A stretch of 64,000 bases of DNA. Origin: CAYFZO01 sp965226235. GTDB taxonomy: Bacteria > Pseudomonadota > Gammaproteobacteria > Poriferisulfidales > Oxydemutatoraceae. Where the stretch lies: the NCBI GenBank assembly GCA_965226235.1, contig OZ245335.1, positions 1,798,001-1,862,000 of the forward strand, written 5' to 3'. Positions 27,701 through 39,700 of this stretch are shown piece by piece (within the stretch, counting starts at the first letter, position 1; the number at the start of each line of letters is the position of its first letter). Under the pieces are notes generated by a model, which saw only the letters and a program-made list of their open reading frames with translations, searched no databases and was not told the origin of the DNA. Position numbers and translations under genes: made by a program.

Positions 27701-30700
27701 TTCACTGCGGAGAGCACCGCAGTTGTGGTGATGCTGGAAGCGGTGACAACCGCGACGGATGGCGTGCTGATGGCGTCGGCGCCCGCGGCGGATGGCGCGA
27801 TGGTCGAGCCGGCGACGCTGTCGGTGGAAATCACCCCGCGGTTGTTCAGTCTGGCGTTTGACGCAGAGACGGTGTCGGTTGTCGCGGGCGCCACGGCGCA
27901 GGTGACGCTGACGCTGACGGGAGATCGTGCGCTCGCGCCGAGCGATCGCTTCGCGGTGACGTTTTCGTATGACCTGGATGGCGGAGTAGAGGTTGTGGCG
28001 TTGGAGCTGGTGGAGTTCACTGCGGAGAGCACCGCAGTTGTGGTGATGCTGGAAGCGGTGACAACCGCGACGGATGGCGTGCTGATGGCGTCGGCACCCG
28101 CGGCGGATGGCGCGATGGTCGAGCCGGCGACGCTGTCGGTGGAAATCACCCCGCGGTTGTTCAGTCTGGCGTTTGACGCAGAGACGGTGTCGGTTGTCGC
28201 GGGCGCCACGGCGCAGGTGACGCTGACGCTGACGGGCGATACGGAACTCATAGGGGAGGATGAGGCGTTTGCGGTGATGTTTTCGTATGCGCCGGATGAT
28301 CCGGATGGCGGCGGAGTAGAGGTTGTGGCGTTGGCACCGGCGATATTCACTGCGGACAACACCGCGGCTGTGGTGATGCTGGAGGCGGCGACGACCGCGA
28401 CGGGGGGCATGTTGACGGCGTTGGTGCTCGAGGCGGAAGGCGCGGTGGTCGAGTCGGCTACGCTGGATGTGGAGATCGTCCCGCGGTCGTACAGGCTGGC
28501 GTTTGACGCAGCGACAGTATCGGTGCGCACGGATGACACGGTGGTGCGGGTAAATCTGACGCTGATGGGAGACCACGCGCTCGCGCCGAGCGATCGATTC
28601 GCGGTGACGTTTTCGTATGCGCCGGATGGCGGCGGAGTAGAGGTTGTGGCGTTGGAGCCGATGGAGTTCACTGCGGGCAGCACCGTGGCCACGGTGACGC
28701 TGTCGGCGTCGCCAACCGCGACGAGTGGCGAACTGATGGCGTCGGCGCCTGCGGCAGCGGCGGATGGCGCGATGGTCGAGCCGGCGACGCTGTCGGTGAA
28801 TGTCATTAGGCTACCGGGTATGCCGCCGTTCGTGCCGCTTCGAGTATTCACGCTGTCGTTTTTGACCTTGGATAACGAGCCGCTTGCGGATACGATGGCG
28901 CGGGTCGTGGCGGGTGCCACGACACAGGTACGCGTGGTGGTGGAGGCGGTGTCGGGAGAAATCGGCGTTGCGGATCGGTTCACGGTGATGTTTTCATACG
29001 ATCCGCAAGACGGCGGCATTTCTGTCGAGGAGGAGCTGGTGATGTTGGACGCGCAGGTCACGAGCGCGACCGTGAGCTTGATGGCGACGGCGATCGCGCA
29101 GGATGGGACGCTGACGGCGATGGCGGTGTTGGCGGATGGCAACGCAGACGACACGGTGGAATCTGCGACACTGCAGGTGCGGGTGTTGCATGAGCTGGTG
29201 CTGTCCTTTACTGCACCGGGAGGCGCGTCGCTGGAAACGGCGCGGGTGTTGGCGGGCGGCACGACCAAGGTCGCGGTGAGGCTGGCGAATCCGGGGTCGC
29301 TGGCTGATGGCGAGAAAGTGCAGGTTTCGTTCGCGACCGCGACAACGAAGGTGTCGGTGATCCCGCCCGAGTGGACACTGACCGCGGAGCGGCCGAGCAC
29401 GATCTTCACGATCGAAGCGCGCCACGACGTGGATCCGCCGAAAGGGACGGTGGTCGCCTCGGGCGAGGTGATGCTGAATGGCGCCCGGGTTTTAGATACG
29501 CGGGTAGTTTCGACCGCTCTTGCGGTGGAGATTGTCGAGCGTCGCTTTCGGCTGTCGATTCTGGATGAGGCGGGGATCAGTTCTTCACCGTTGCGCGTGC
29601 TGGAGGGGTCTGAGATGCAATTGCGTCTGCGTCTGCTGAGTGTGAGTTCTTCTCTGGGGACTCCGTCGCTGGGTGAGGGCGAGATGCTGACAGTGTTGTT
29701 AACTTTCATTGACCCGACCGGGACCGGGAGCGGGATCCTCCTGGTTCCGGCTCAGGTGACGTTTTTCAGAGGCAGCACCGAGACTGAGGTGGTTCTGCTG
29801 CTGAGGGGGCGCTCAAATGATGCCACGTTGACGGCAAAGGCCGTGGAGTTCGGTCTGAGGAACGTGTCGGTCGAGTCGACGGCAGTGGCGGTGGAGGTCA
29901 TCTCGCGGCGCTTCCAGCTATCGCTGTCGCCGGCGGGAGCCCGGTTCAGTCGGACGGCGCGCCCGAACGAGGTGATTCCGGATTTCACGGCTACGCAGTC
30001 GGTGCGCAGCACCATCACCATGGCCGAGGCCACCACGATCAGATCGCTGTCGGTGCGGGTAGAGATCCGGCACTCGCATATCGGAGACCTGCGCGTTTTG
30101 CTGGTTTCTCCCGAGGGGGCGGTGGTGGCGTTGCATAACGTGACGGGCGGCTCTTCTGCGGAGAATCTCTTCGAGACATACACCTCGCTGGATCATACAG
30201 GTCTGGCTGCTTTGGTAGGGGTGCCCGCGCAGGGCGAGTGGATACTGACGGTAGGTGACTATCTTTCTGGTGACACCGGCACGCTGGAGGCGTGGTACCT
30301 GGAGACCAACACCGGCGCGCAGGTGACCGCTGGTGGAAGCGTGCCGGTCGTCGCCACCCTGTCGGGGCTCGACACGCCGTTCGGTGCGTCGCGTCTGTTT
30401 GCGGACGAGCGCCTGGCGGTCAATTGGACATACCCCGATGGCGCTGGCGTGACGCTGTCCCCAGTCGTGTTTGACGTAGCGAGTCCCGCATCCAGCGTCG
30501 AGGTCGCCGCGACGCTGACCGCGACGCTGAACGCGACCGCAGGGGTAGGGATGCTGGAGTCGAACGGCAATGGCTTGAAGAACGCGGAGGTGGAGCCGGC
30601 GACGCTGGCGGTGGAGATCGCGCCGCGGCGCTTCCGCCTGTCGCTGTCGGGCGCGCCGTTTGGCGACGCGCCGTTCGTCGGGGCGAGTAGACCGGTGGCG

Positions 30701-33700
30701 CTGATCCCGGATGGGCAGTCGTCGCTACGCAGTGTGATCACCGTGCCCGGGATCACGATCGAATCGCTGGTGGTGCAGGTAGCGATCCGGCATCTGGATA
30801 TCAGCGACCTGAGGGTTGTGCTGATGCCGCCCGGTGTGGCGGAGGAAGAAGGCGTGTTGTTGCACGACCGTGCAGCAGCCTTCGAAAAAACATACACATC
30901 GGTGCGTAGCGGTCTGGCCGACCTGATCGGCCGGGGGTTCCCGGCGGGCGACTGGGTACTGCGGGTGGAGGATTTTCAGAGTCGGAACGTTGGCGTGCTG
31001 AACGCGTGGTACCTGGAGATCAACACCGGCGCGCAGGTGATCGCGGAGGAAAGCGTGCCGGTCGTCGCCACCCTGTCGGGGCTCGACACGCCGTTTGGTG
31101 CGTCGCGTCTGTTTGCGGGCGAGACGCTGACGGTCGATTGGACATACACCGATGGTGCCGGCGTGACGCTGCCCCCGGTGATGTTTCAAGTAGCGAGTAC
31201 CACATCCAGCGTCGAGGTCGCCTCAATGCTGAGCGCGACGCCGGACGCGACCACAGGGGTACTGGAGGCGACATTCAGTGCGACGCTGCTCAACGCAGAA
31301 ATCGACCCTGCGTTGGTGCCGGTGCAGCCCATACGCCGGTTCAGGCTGGCGTTCGTCCCTGCGACCACGGCGCGAGTGCTGGCAGGCGGCAAGACCGAGG
31401 TGGTGGTGGTACTGGAGAATGCAGATTTGCTGAGGGAGGGCGAGGTAGTCCGGGTCTCTCTCTCGACGGAGATCGTGATTGTCGTTCCGTCTACTCCGTT
31501 GACGCTGACGCCGGATGAGGAGAGCATGATCTTTACCATTATGGCGCCCTTCGGCGCGGATCCGCCGGAAGGGATGGTGGTCGCCTCGGGCGAGGTGTTG
31601 TTGCTGGCTGACGGCACGGCGGTCGCACACACGGGGGTGGTTTCGGTCACCTTGTCGGTGGAGGTGGCGCCGCGGATGTTTCGTCTGTTTGTGGCGGGGG
31701 ATGTTGCGGAACCCAGTAGCGAGCGGGTGGTCGCCGGAGGCAGCACCGAGGTGGTGGTGGGCATCGCGGGCGTGGATACCCCGCTGGGGCCAAGTCGGCT
31801 GGATGCGAGCGAGATGTTGCAGGTTGATTTTGTCTACACGGGTGGCGAGGGCGTAACGCTGTCGTTGGTGTCGCTCGGCGCGGGCAACTCGGCCGGCACG
31901 GCGACGGTGATGGCCTCCCTGGCAGCGACGTCGGGGGTGTTGCAGTTGACCGGTAGCGGCTTGGAGAACGCGGTGGTTGTGCCGACATCGCTGGCGATTG
32001 AGGTGTTGCCGAACGAGTTTCGCTTGGTGTTCGAGCCGCCGCAGGTCGGGATCCTGACCGGCACGACGGAGACGGTGGTTCTGTCGCTGAGCGGCGCGTC
32101 GCAGTTGCTGGCAGGGGAACGGGTGGATGTGGAGTTGACGCTGGAGGATCGGAGCACGGTGAACTTGGTGACATCGATGTCGCTGTCGTTCGGTGCGTCC
32201 ACGACGAACCATGTTGTCTCGTTGAGTGCTTCTGGGGGCGGTCAACCCGGGGAGACGACATTGTTCGCTGCGGTGTTGTCATCGCCGACGGCACTTTCGG
32301 ACGCGATTTTTGTGGGTGCCGAGCTACCCGTGAACATCATTGAGTTGCGTCGTTTTTCGTGGGTGTTCCGTTCGGTGCAGAGCGGCGAGCGTCTGTCTGA
32401 ACAGGCGGTGGTCGCCGGCGCTTCGACGCAGTTTCTGGTTTCCCTGGAAGGTGATTTCGGCGAACGCCTGACCGCCGATGAGCAAGTGGAGACGACATTG
32501 ACGATATTGACGTCGTCGTCACCACCGGATCTGGTAGTAGATCCGGTGACGGTGATGCTTCGGCGCGACCTGTCGCAGTTGGTCACTTTGTCTGCGGCCC
32601 CTGGCGCGGCTCGGGGCGTCACCGACGAGTTGCAGGTACAGCTGAAGCAGACGAGGCCGCCGGAATTGGCGGACAGCGTGACGATCCCGCTGTCGGCGGC
32701 ACTGCCGGTGCGGGTAGTGCACGAGTTGGTGTTGTCCTTTACTGCATCGGGAGGTGCGGCGCTGGTGCTGGCGGGCGGCACGACCGCAGTGGAGGTGTCG
32801 CTTGTGAATCCACAGTTGCTGATGGGCGAGGACGAAGCGGTGGAAGTTTCGTTCACGACAGAGGTAGTGACGATCGTCGGCGAGAGTGATCCCAGGTTGA
32901 GGTTGACGCGGGCCATGCCAGGTATGAGCGTGATCATCGGAGCGCCGTACGACGTTCCGTTGACGCTGGGGAAGGTGATTGCGTCGGGCAGGGTGCTGTC
33001 GGGCGATGTCCTGGCTGCGGACACGCGGGTAGTTTCAACCGCTCTTGCGGTGGAGGTTGTCGCGCGTCGTTTCCGGCTGGAGATTCTGAGCGAGGCGGGG
33101 ACCCGTTCTTCACCGTTGCGCGTGCTGGCGGGGGCCTCGACGCCGTTGCGTCTGCGTCTGCTGGGTGTGGGTTCTTCTCTGGGGATTCCGTCGCTGGGCG
33201 CGGACGAGATGCTGACGGCGGAGTTGACTTACATCGACGGGAGCGGGGTTTCCCTGTCTTCGCAGCGGGTGACGTTTTCCAGAGGCAGCACCGAGGCTAC
33301 GGTGGTGCTGTCGGCGGCGGTGACCGCGACGAGTGGCACGTTGACGGCAGAGGCCGTCGCCGCCGCAGAGGTCGAATCGACGGCGCTGGCGGTGGAGATC
33401 GTCCCGCGTGCGTTCACGCTGACGTTTGACCCGGCATCGGTTTCCGTTGCCGCGGGTGCCACGGCGCAGGTAACGCTGACGCTGACAGGCGATACGGAAC
33501 TCATAGGAGATGATGAGGCGGTCGAGGTCACGTTTGCATATGACTCGTCTGACCCGGCCGACGGCGGCGGAGTAGAGGTTGTGGCGTTGGGGCCGGTGGA
33601 GTTCACCACGGACAGCACTGCGGCTGTGGTGACGCTGGAAGCGGCGACGACCGCGACAGGTGGCGTGCTGACAGCATCGGTGCTTGATGTGGCCGGCGCG

Positions 33701-36700
33701 ACGGTCGAGTCGGCTGTGCTGACGGTGGGGATTGTCCCGCGTGCGTTCACGCTGGCATTCGATGCGTCAACGGTATCGGTGATTGCGGGTGCCACGAGGC
33801 AGGTGACGTTGACGCTGACGGGAGATCGTGTGCTCGCGGCGAGCGACCGGTTCGCGGCGATGTTTACGTATGCTCCGTCCGACTCGGATGGCGGCGGAGT
33901 AGAGGTTGTGGCGTTGGAGCCGGTGATATTCACCACGGACAGCACCGCGGCTGTGGTGATGCTGGAAGCGGTGACGACCGCGACGGGTGGCGTGCTGGAG
34001 GCATCGGTACTTGATGTGGACGGCGCGACGGTCACACCGGCGACATTGGGTGTGGAGATTGTCCCGCGGGCGTTCGTGCTGGCATTCGATGCGTCAACGG
34101 TATCGGTGATTGCGGGCGCCACGACGCAGGTGACGCTGACGCTGACGGGAGATCGTGCGCTCGCGGCGAGCGATCGGTTCGCGGTGACGTTTTCGTATGA
34201 CCTGGATGGCGGCGGTGTGGAGGTTGTGGCGTTGGAGCCGGTGACGTTCACCACGGACAGCACCGAGGCCACGGTGACCTTGGAAGCGGCGACGACCGCG
34301 ACGGATGGTGTGCTGACGGCGTCGGTACTCAATGTAGACGGCGCGACGGTCACACCGGCGACGCTGGATGTGGAGATTACCCCGCGGGCGTTCGTGCTGG
34401 CATTCGATGCGTCAACGGTATCGGTGATTGCGGGCGCCACGACGCAGGTGACGCTGACGCTGACGGGAGATCGTGCGCTCGCGGCGAGCGACCGGTTCGC
34501 GGCGACGTTTACGTATGCTTCGTCCGACCCGGATGGCGGCGTGCAAATTGTGGAGCCGGTGGAGTTCACCGCAGGTAACACTGCGGAGGTAGTGACGCTG
34601 GAAGCGGCGACGACCGCGACGGGTGGTGTGCTGACGGCGTCGGTACTCAATGTAGACGGCGCGACAGTCACACCGGCGACGCTGGATGTGGAGATTACCC
34701 CGCGGGCGTTCGTGCTGGCATTCGATGCGTCAACGGTATCGGTGATTGCGGGCGCCACGACGCAGGTGACGCTGACGCTGACGGGAGATCGTGCGCTCGC
34801 GGCGAGCGATCGGTTCGCGGCGACGTTTACGTATGCTTCGTCCGACCCGGATGGCGGCGTGCAAATTGTGGAGCCGGTGGAGTTCACCGCAGGTAACACT
34901 GCGGAGGTAGTGACGCTGGAAGCGGCGACGACCGCGACGGGTGGTGTGCTGACGGCGTCGGTACTCAATGTAGACGGCGCGACAGTTGCACCGGCGACGC
35001 TGTCGGTGGAGATTGTCCCGCGTGCGTTCGTGCTGGCATTCGATGCGTCAACGGTGTCGGTGATTGCGGGCGCCACGACGCAGGTGACGCTGACGCTGAC
35101 GGGAGATCGTGTGCTCGCGGCGAGCGACCAGTTCGCGGCGACGTTTTCGTATGATCTGGATGGCGGCGTGCAGATTGTGGAGCTGGTGACGTTCACCACG
35201 GGCAGCACTGCGGCTGTGGTGACGCTGGAAGCGGCGACGACCGCGACGGGTGGTGTGCTGGAGGCATCGGTACCCGATGTGGACGGCGCGACGGTCACAC
35301 CGGCGACACTGGATGTGGAGATTGTCCCGCGGTTGTTCGTGCTGGCATTCGATGCGTCAACGGTATCGGTGATTGCGGGCGGCGCGGCGCAGGTAGGTCT
35401 GACGCTGACGGGCGATACAGGACTCATAGGGGAGAATGAGGCGTTTGCGGTGATGTTTTCGTATGCGCCGGATGGCGGCGTGGAGGTTGTGGAGCCAGTG
35501 GTGGTGACGTTCACCATGGACAGCACCGAGGTCACGGTGACCCTGGAAGCGGAGACGGATGCAACCGCCGGCGTGCTGACAGCATCGGTGCCCGAGGCAG
35601 ACGGCGCGACGGTCACACCGGTGACACTGGATGTGGAGATTACCCCGCGGGCGTTCGTACTGGCATTCGATGCGTCAACGGTATCGGTGATTGCGGGCGC
35701 CACGACGCAGGTGACGCTGATGCTGACGGGCGATACGGAATTCATAGGGGAGAATGAGGCGTTTGCGGTGACGTTTTCGTATGCGCCGGATGGCGGCGTG
35801 CGGGTTGCGGGGCCGGTGGAGTTCACTGCGGAGAACACCGCGGCTGTAGTGATGCTGGAAGCGGTGACGACCGCGACGGGTGGCGTGCTGGAGGCATCGG
35901 TACTCGATGTGGACGGCGCGACGGTTGCACCGGCGACGCTGTCGGTGGAGATTGTCCCGCGGGCGTTCACGTTGGCGTTTGACCTGGCATCGGTTTCCGT
36001 TGTTGCGGGTGCCGCGACGCAGGTGACACTGACGCTGGCTGGCGATACGGAACTCATAGGGGAGGATGAGGCGGTCGAGGTCACGTTTGCATATGACTCG
36101 TCTGACCAGGCCGGCGGCGGCGTGCGGGTTGCAGGGCCGGTGGAGTTCACTGCGGAGAGCACCGCGGCTGTGGTGATGCTGGAAGCGGCGACGACCGCGA
36201 CGAGTGGTGTGCTGGAGGCATCGGTACTCGATGTGGACGGCGCGACGGTCGCACCGGCGATGCTGGATGTGGAGATTACCCCGCGGTTGTTCAGCCTGAC
36301 GTTTGACGTAGCGATGGTGTCGGTTGTTGCGGGCGCCACGACGCAGGTGACGCTGACGCTGACGGGAGATCGTGCGCTCGCGGCGAGCGATCGGTTCGCG
36401 GTGGAGTTTTCATATGACCCGGATGGCGGCGGTGTGGAGGTTGCGGCGTTGGAGCCGGTGACGTTCACCACGGACAGCACCGCAGCTACGGTGACCCTGT
36501 CAGCGGAGACGGATGCAACCGCCGGTGTGCTGACAGCATCGGTGCCCGAGGCAGACGGCGCGACGGTCGCACCGGCGACGCTGACTGTGGAGATTCCCCC
36601 GCGTGCGTTCACGCTGGCATTCGATACGTCAACGGTATCGGTGATTGCGGGCGGCACGACCGAGGTGACGCTGACGCTGGCTGGCGATACGGAACTCATA

Positions 36701-39700
36701 GGGGAGGATGAGGCGATCGAGGTCACGTTTGCATATGACTCGTCTGACCAGGCCGGCGGCGACGTGCGGGTTGCGGGGCCGGTGGTGTTCACTGCAGAGA
36801 ACACCGCGGCTGTGGTGACGCTGGAAGCGGCGACGACCGCGACGGGTGGCGTACTGACGGCGTTGGTGGTCGGTGCGGAAGGCGCGACGGTCGCACCGGT
36901 GACGTTGGATGTGGAGATTACCCCGCGGGCGTTCGTGCTGGCATTCGATGCGTCAACGGTATCGGTGATTGCGGGCGCCACGACACAGGTGACGCTGACG
37001 CTGACGGGAGATACGGAACTCATAGGGGCGGATGAGGCGGTCGAGGTCACGTTTGCATATGACTCGTCTGACCAGGCCGGTGGCAGCGTGCGGGTTGCAG
37101 GGCCGGTGGAGTTCACTGCGGAGAGCCCCGCGGCTGTGGTGACGCTGGAAGCGGCGACGACCGCGACGGGTGGTGTGCTGGAGGCATCGGCACTCGATGT
37201 GGACGGCGCGACGGTCGCACCGGCGACGCTGGATGTGGAGATTGTCCCGCGTGCGTTCGCGCTGGCGTTTGACCTGGCATCGGTTTCTGTTGTCGCGGGC
37301 GCCACGACGCAGGTGACGCTGACGCTGACGGGAGATCGTGCGCTCGCGGCGAGCGATCGGTTCGCGGTGGAGTTTTCATATGACCCGGATGGCGGCGGTG
37401 TGGAGGTTGTGGCGTTGGAGCCGGTGACGTTCACCACGGACAGCACCGCGGCTACGGTGACCCTGTCAGCGGCGACGACCGCGACGGGTGGCGTACTGAC
37501 GGCGTCGGCGCCTGAGGCGGACGGTGCGGCGGTCACACCGGTGACGTTGGATGTGGAGATTACCCCGCGGGCGTTTGTGCTGGCGTTTGCCGCGCCCGAC
37601 GGCACACCGCCGCTGGCGGTCGCGCGAGTGCTGGCGGGCGGCACGACCGAGGTGATGGTGGTACTGGAGAACCCGGATTTGCTGAGGGAGGGCGAGCAGT
37701 TGCAGGTCACGCTGCAGCTGACGACGGTGACAGTCATTCCGTCTGAACGAACGCTGACGCCGACTACTCCGCGCGCGACCTTCACCATCGAAGCGCGCCA
37801 CGACGCAGTGCCGCCGCTGGGAAGGGTGGTCGCCTCGGGCGAGGTACTGTCTGGCGACGCCCCGGTCGCGAACACGTGGGTGGTTTCGACCACCTTGTCG
37901 GTGGAGGTGGTGCCGCGGATGTTTCGTCTGTTTGTGGCGGAGGATGTTGCGGAGCCCGGTAGCGAGTACGTGGTCGCTGGAGGCAGCACCGAGGTGGTGG
38001 TGGGCATCACGGGCGTGGATACCCCACTGGGGCCAAGTCGGCTGGATGCGAGCGAGACGTTGCAGGTTGATTTTGTCTACACGGGTGGCGAGGGCGTAAC
38101 CCTGTCGCTGGTGTCGCTCGGCGCGGGCAACTCGGCCAGGACGGCGACGGTGATGGCCTCCCTGGCAGCGACGTCGGGGGTGTTGCAGTTGACCGGCAGC
38201 GGTCTGGTGAACGCGGATGTTGCGCCGGCATCGCTGGCGATCGAGGTGTTGCCGAACGAGTTTCGCTTGGTGTTCGAGCCGCCGCAGATCGGGATTCTGA
38301 CCGGCACGACGGAGACGGTGGTTCTGTCGCTGACCGACGCGTCGCGCCTGCCGGCAGGGGATGATGTGCTTGTGGGATTGCGCCTGGTCGATGCCAGCAC
38401 GGTGAGCGTGGTGTCGCCGACCGAGCTGTCGTTCAACGCCTCTGCTACGAGTCATGTGGTTGTGCTGCGCGTTGCTGCGGACACGTCGCCCGGGGCGACG
38501 GTTTTGGTCGCCTCGGTAGAGATGTCTCCCGCGAGTCTGGCGGGCGCGAGGTTTATGGGCACCGAGCTACCCGTGAGCATCGTCGGCGTGCGTGAGTTCG
38601 AGTGGGTGTTCCGTTCGCCGCAGGGTGAGCGGCTGTCTACCGCGGTGGTGGTTGCCAGTGCTTCGACGCGGGTTGACGGTGCTTCGTCGCCGCAGGTTAC
38701 CGGTGCTTCGACGCGGGTGTTGGTCTCCCTGGAAGGCGTTGCCGGCGAGCGCCTGCTCGACAACGAGCAGGTCAATGTGTCTGTAAGCGCTGGGGCGCAG
38801 TTGGGTCTGGAGATAAAGCCGGATGAGTTCACTTTCCGTGCAGGAGAAATGTCGCAGGAACTGGAACTGGAACTGACCGCGCTCCTTCCCCTTGCGGTAC
38901 AGATGGACGATTTGCAGTTGCAGTTGCTAGAGACGGTGCCGAGTACGCTGCGCACGAAGATCCCGCCGTCTGCGACGTTGCCGGTGCAGGTGTTGCGCGA
39001 GTTTACTATCTCCTTCGCCCTGCCGGACGGCACGCCGCTTGAGATCACCACCTCGCCGGACAATACCAGTCGCGGGATCACGACGGTGCAGATTCTGATT
39101 GGCGGCTCTCGTCCGGTGGTGCAGGTGCTGGACAATCTAGAGTTTTTGGGGGTGGACGAGGAGTTCTTTTTTAGTCTTCTGCCGCCGCTGCCCAATGGTC
39201 GCGTCAGCAGCAGTCAGAACTCGGAACCGGGGGATGTTTTCACCTTATCAATGGACAACGGATCACATCTGCAGCTAAGAACGGTGTCGCTGGGCTTAGT
39301 AGCTGGCCGGGTGGTGTTGGAGTCGGACGGCAAAGAGGTTTTGCACACGCGGGTAGTTCCAATCACCCTGCGGGTGGAGATCGTGCCGCGGCGCTTCCGG
39401 CTATCGCTGTCGCCGGCGGGAGTCGTCCAGTTCAGTCGGACGGAGCGCCCGAACGAGGAGATTCCGGATAATACGGCTACGCAGTCGGTGCGCAGCACCA
39501 TCACCGTGGCCGAGGCCACCACGATCGAATCGCTGGCGGTGCGGGTAAAGATCAGTCACTTGGATATCGCAGACCTGCGCGTTTTTCTGGTCTCTCCCGA
39601 GGGGGAGATGGTGCCGTTGTATCTCCAGACGGGCAGCGGTACGGAGAATCTCTTCGAGACATACACCTCGCTGGATCATGCAGGTCTGGCTGCTTTGGTA

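Noticed and set aside
32523..32548. Rho-independent terminator
   Set aside because: Perfect stem, but no T-run follows and the coding frame continues through it in all four copies.
33229..38010. Very long open frame on the - strand (about 1,590 codons), one of many antisense frames of 500-1,600 codons
   Set aside because: Shadow of the sense repeats: low-complexity Ser/Thr/Ala/Pro translation produced by GC-rich codons, no start context, and periodicity identical to the sense modules. Differences between duplicates at 87, 1116 and 1290 are silent in the + frame, which identifies the coding strand.
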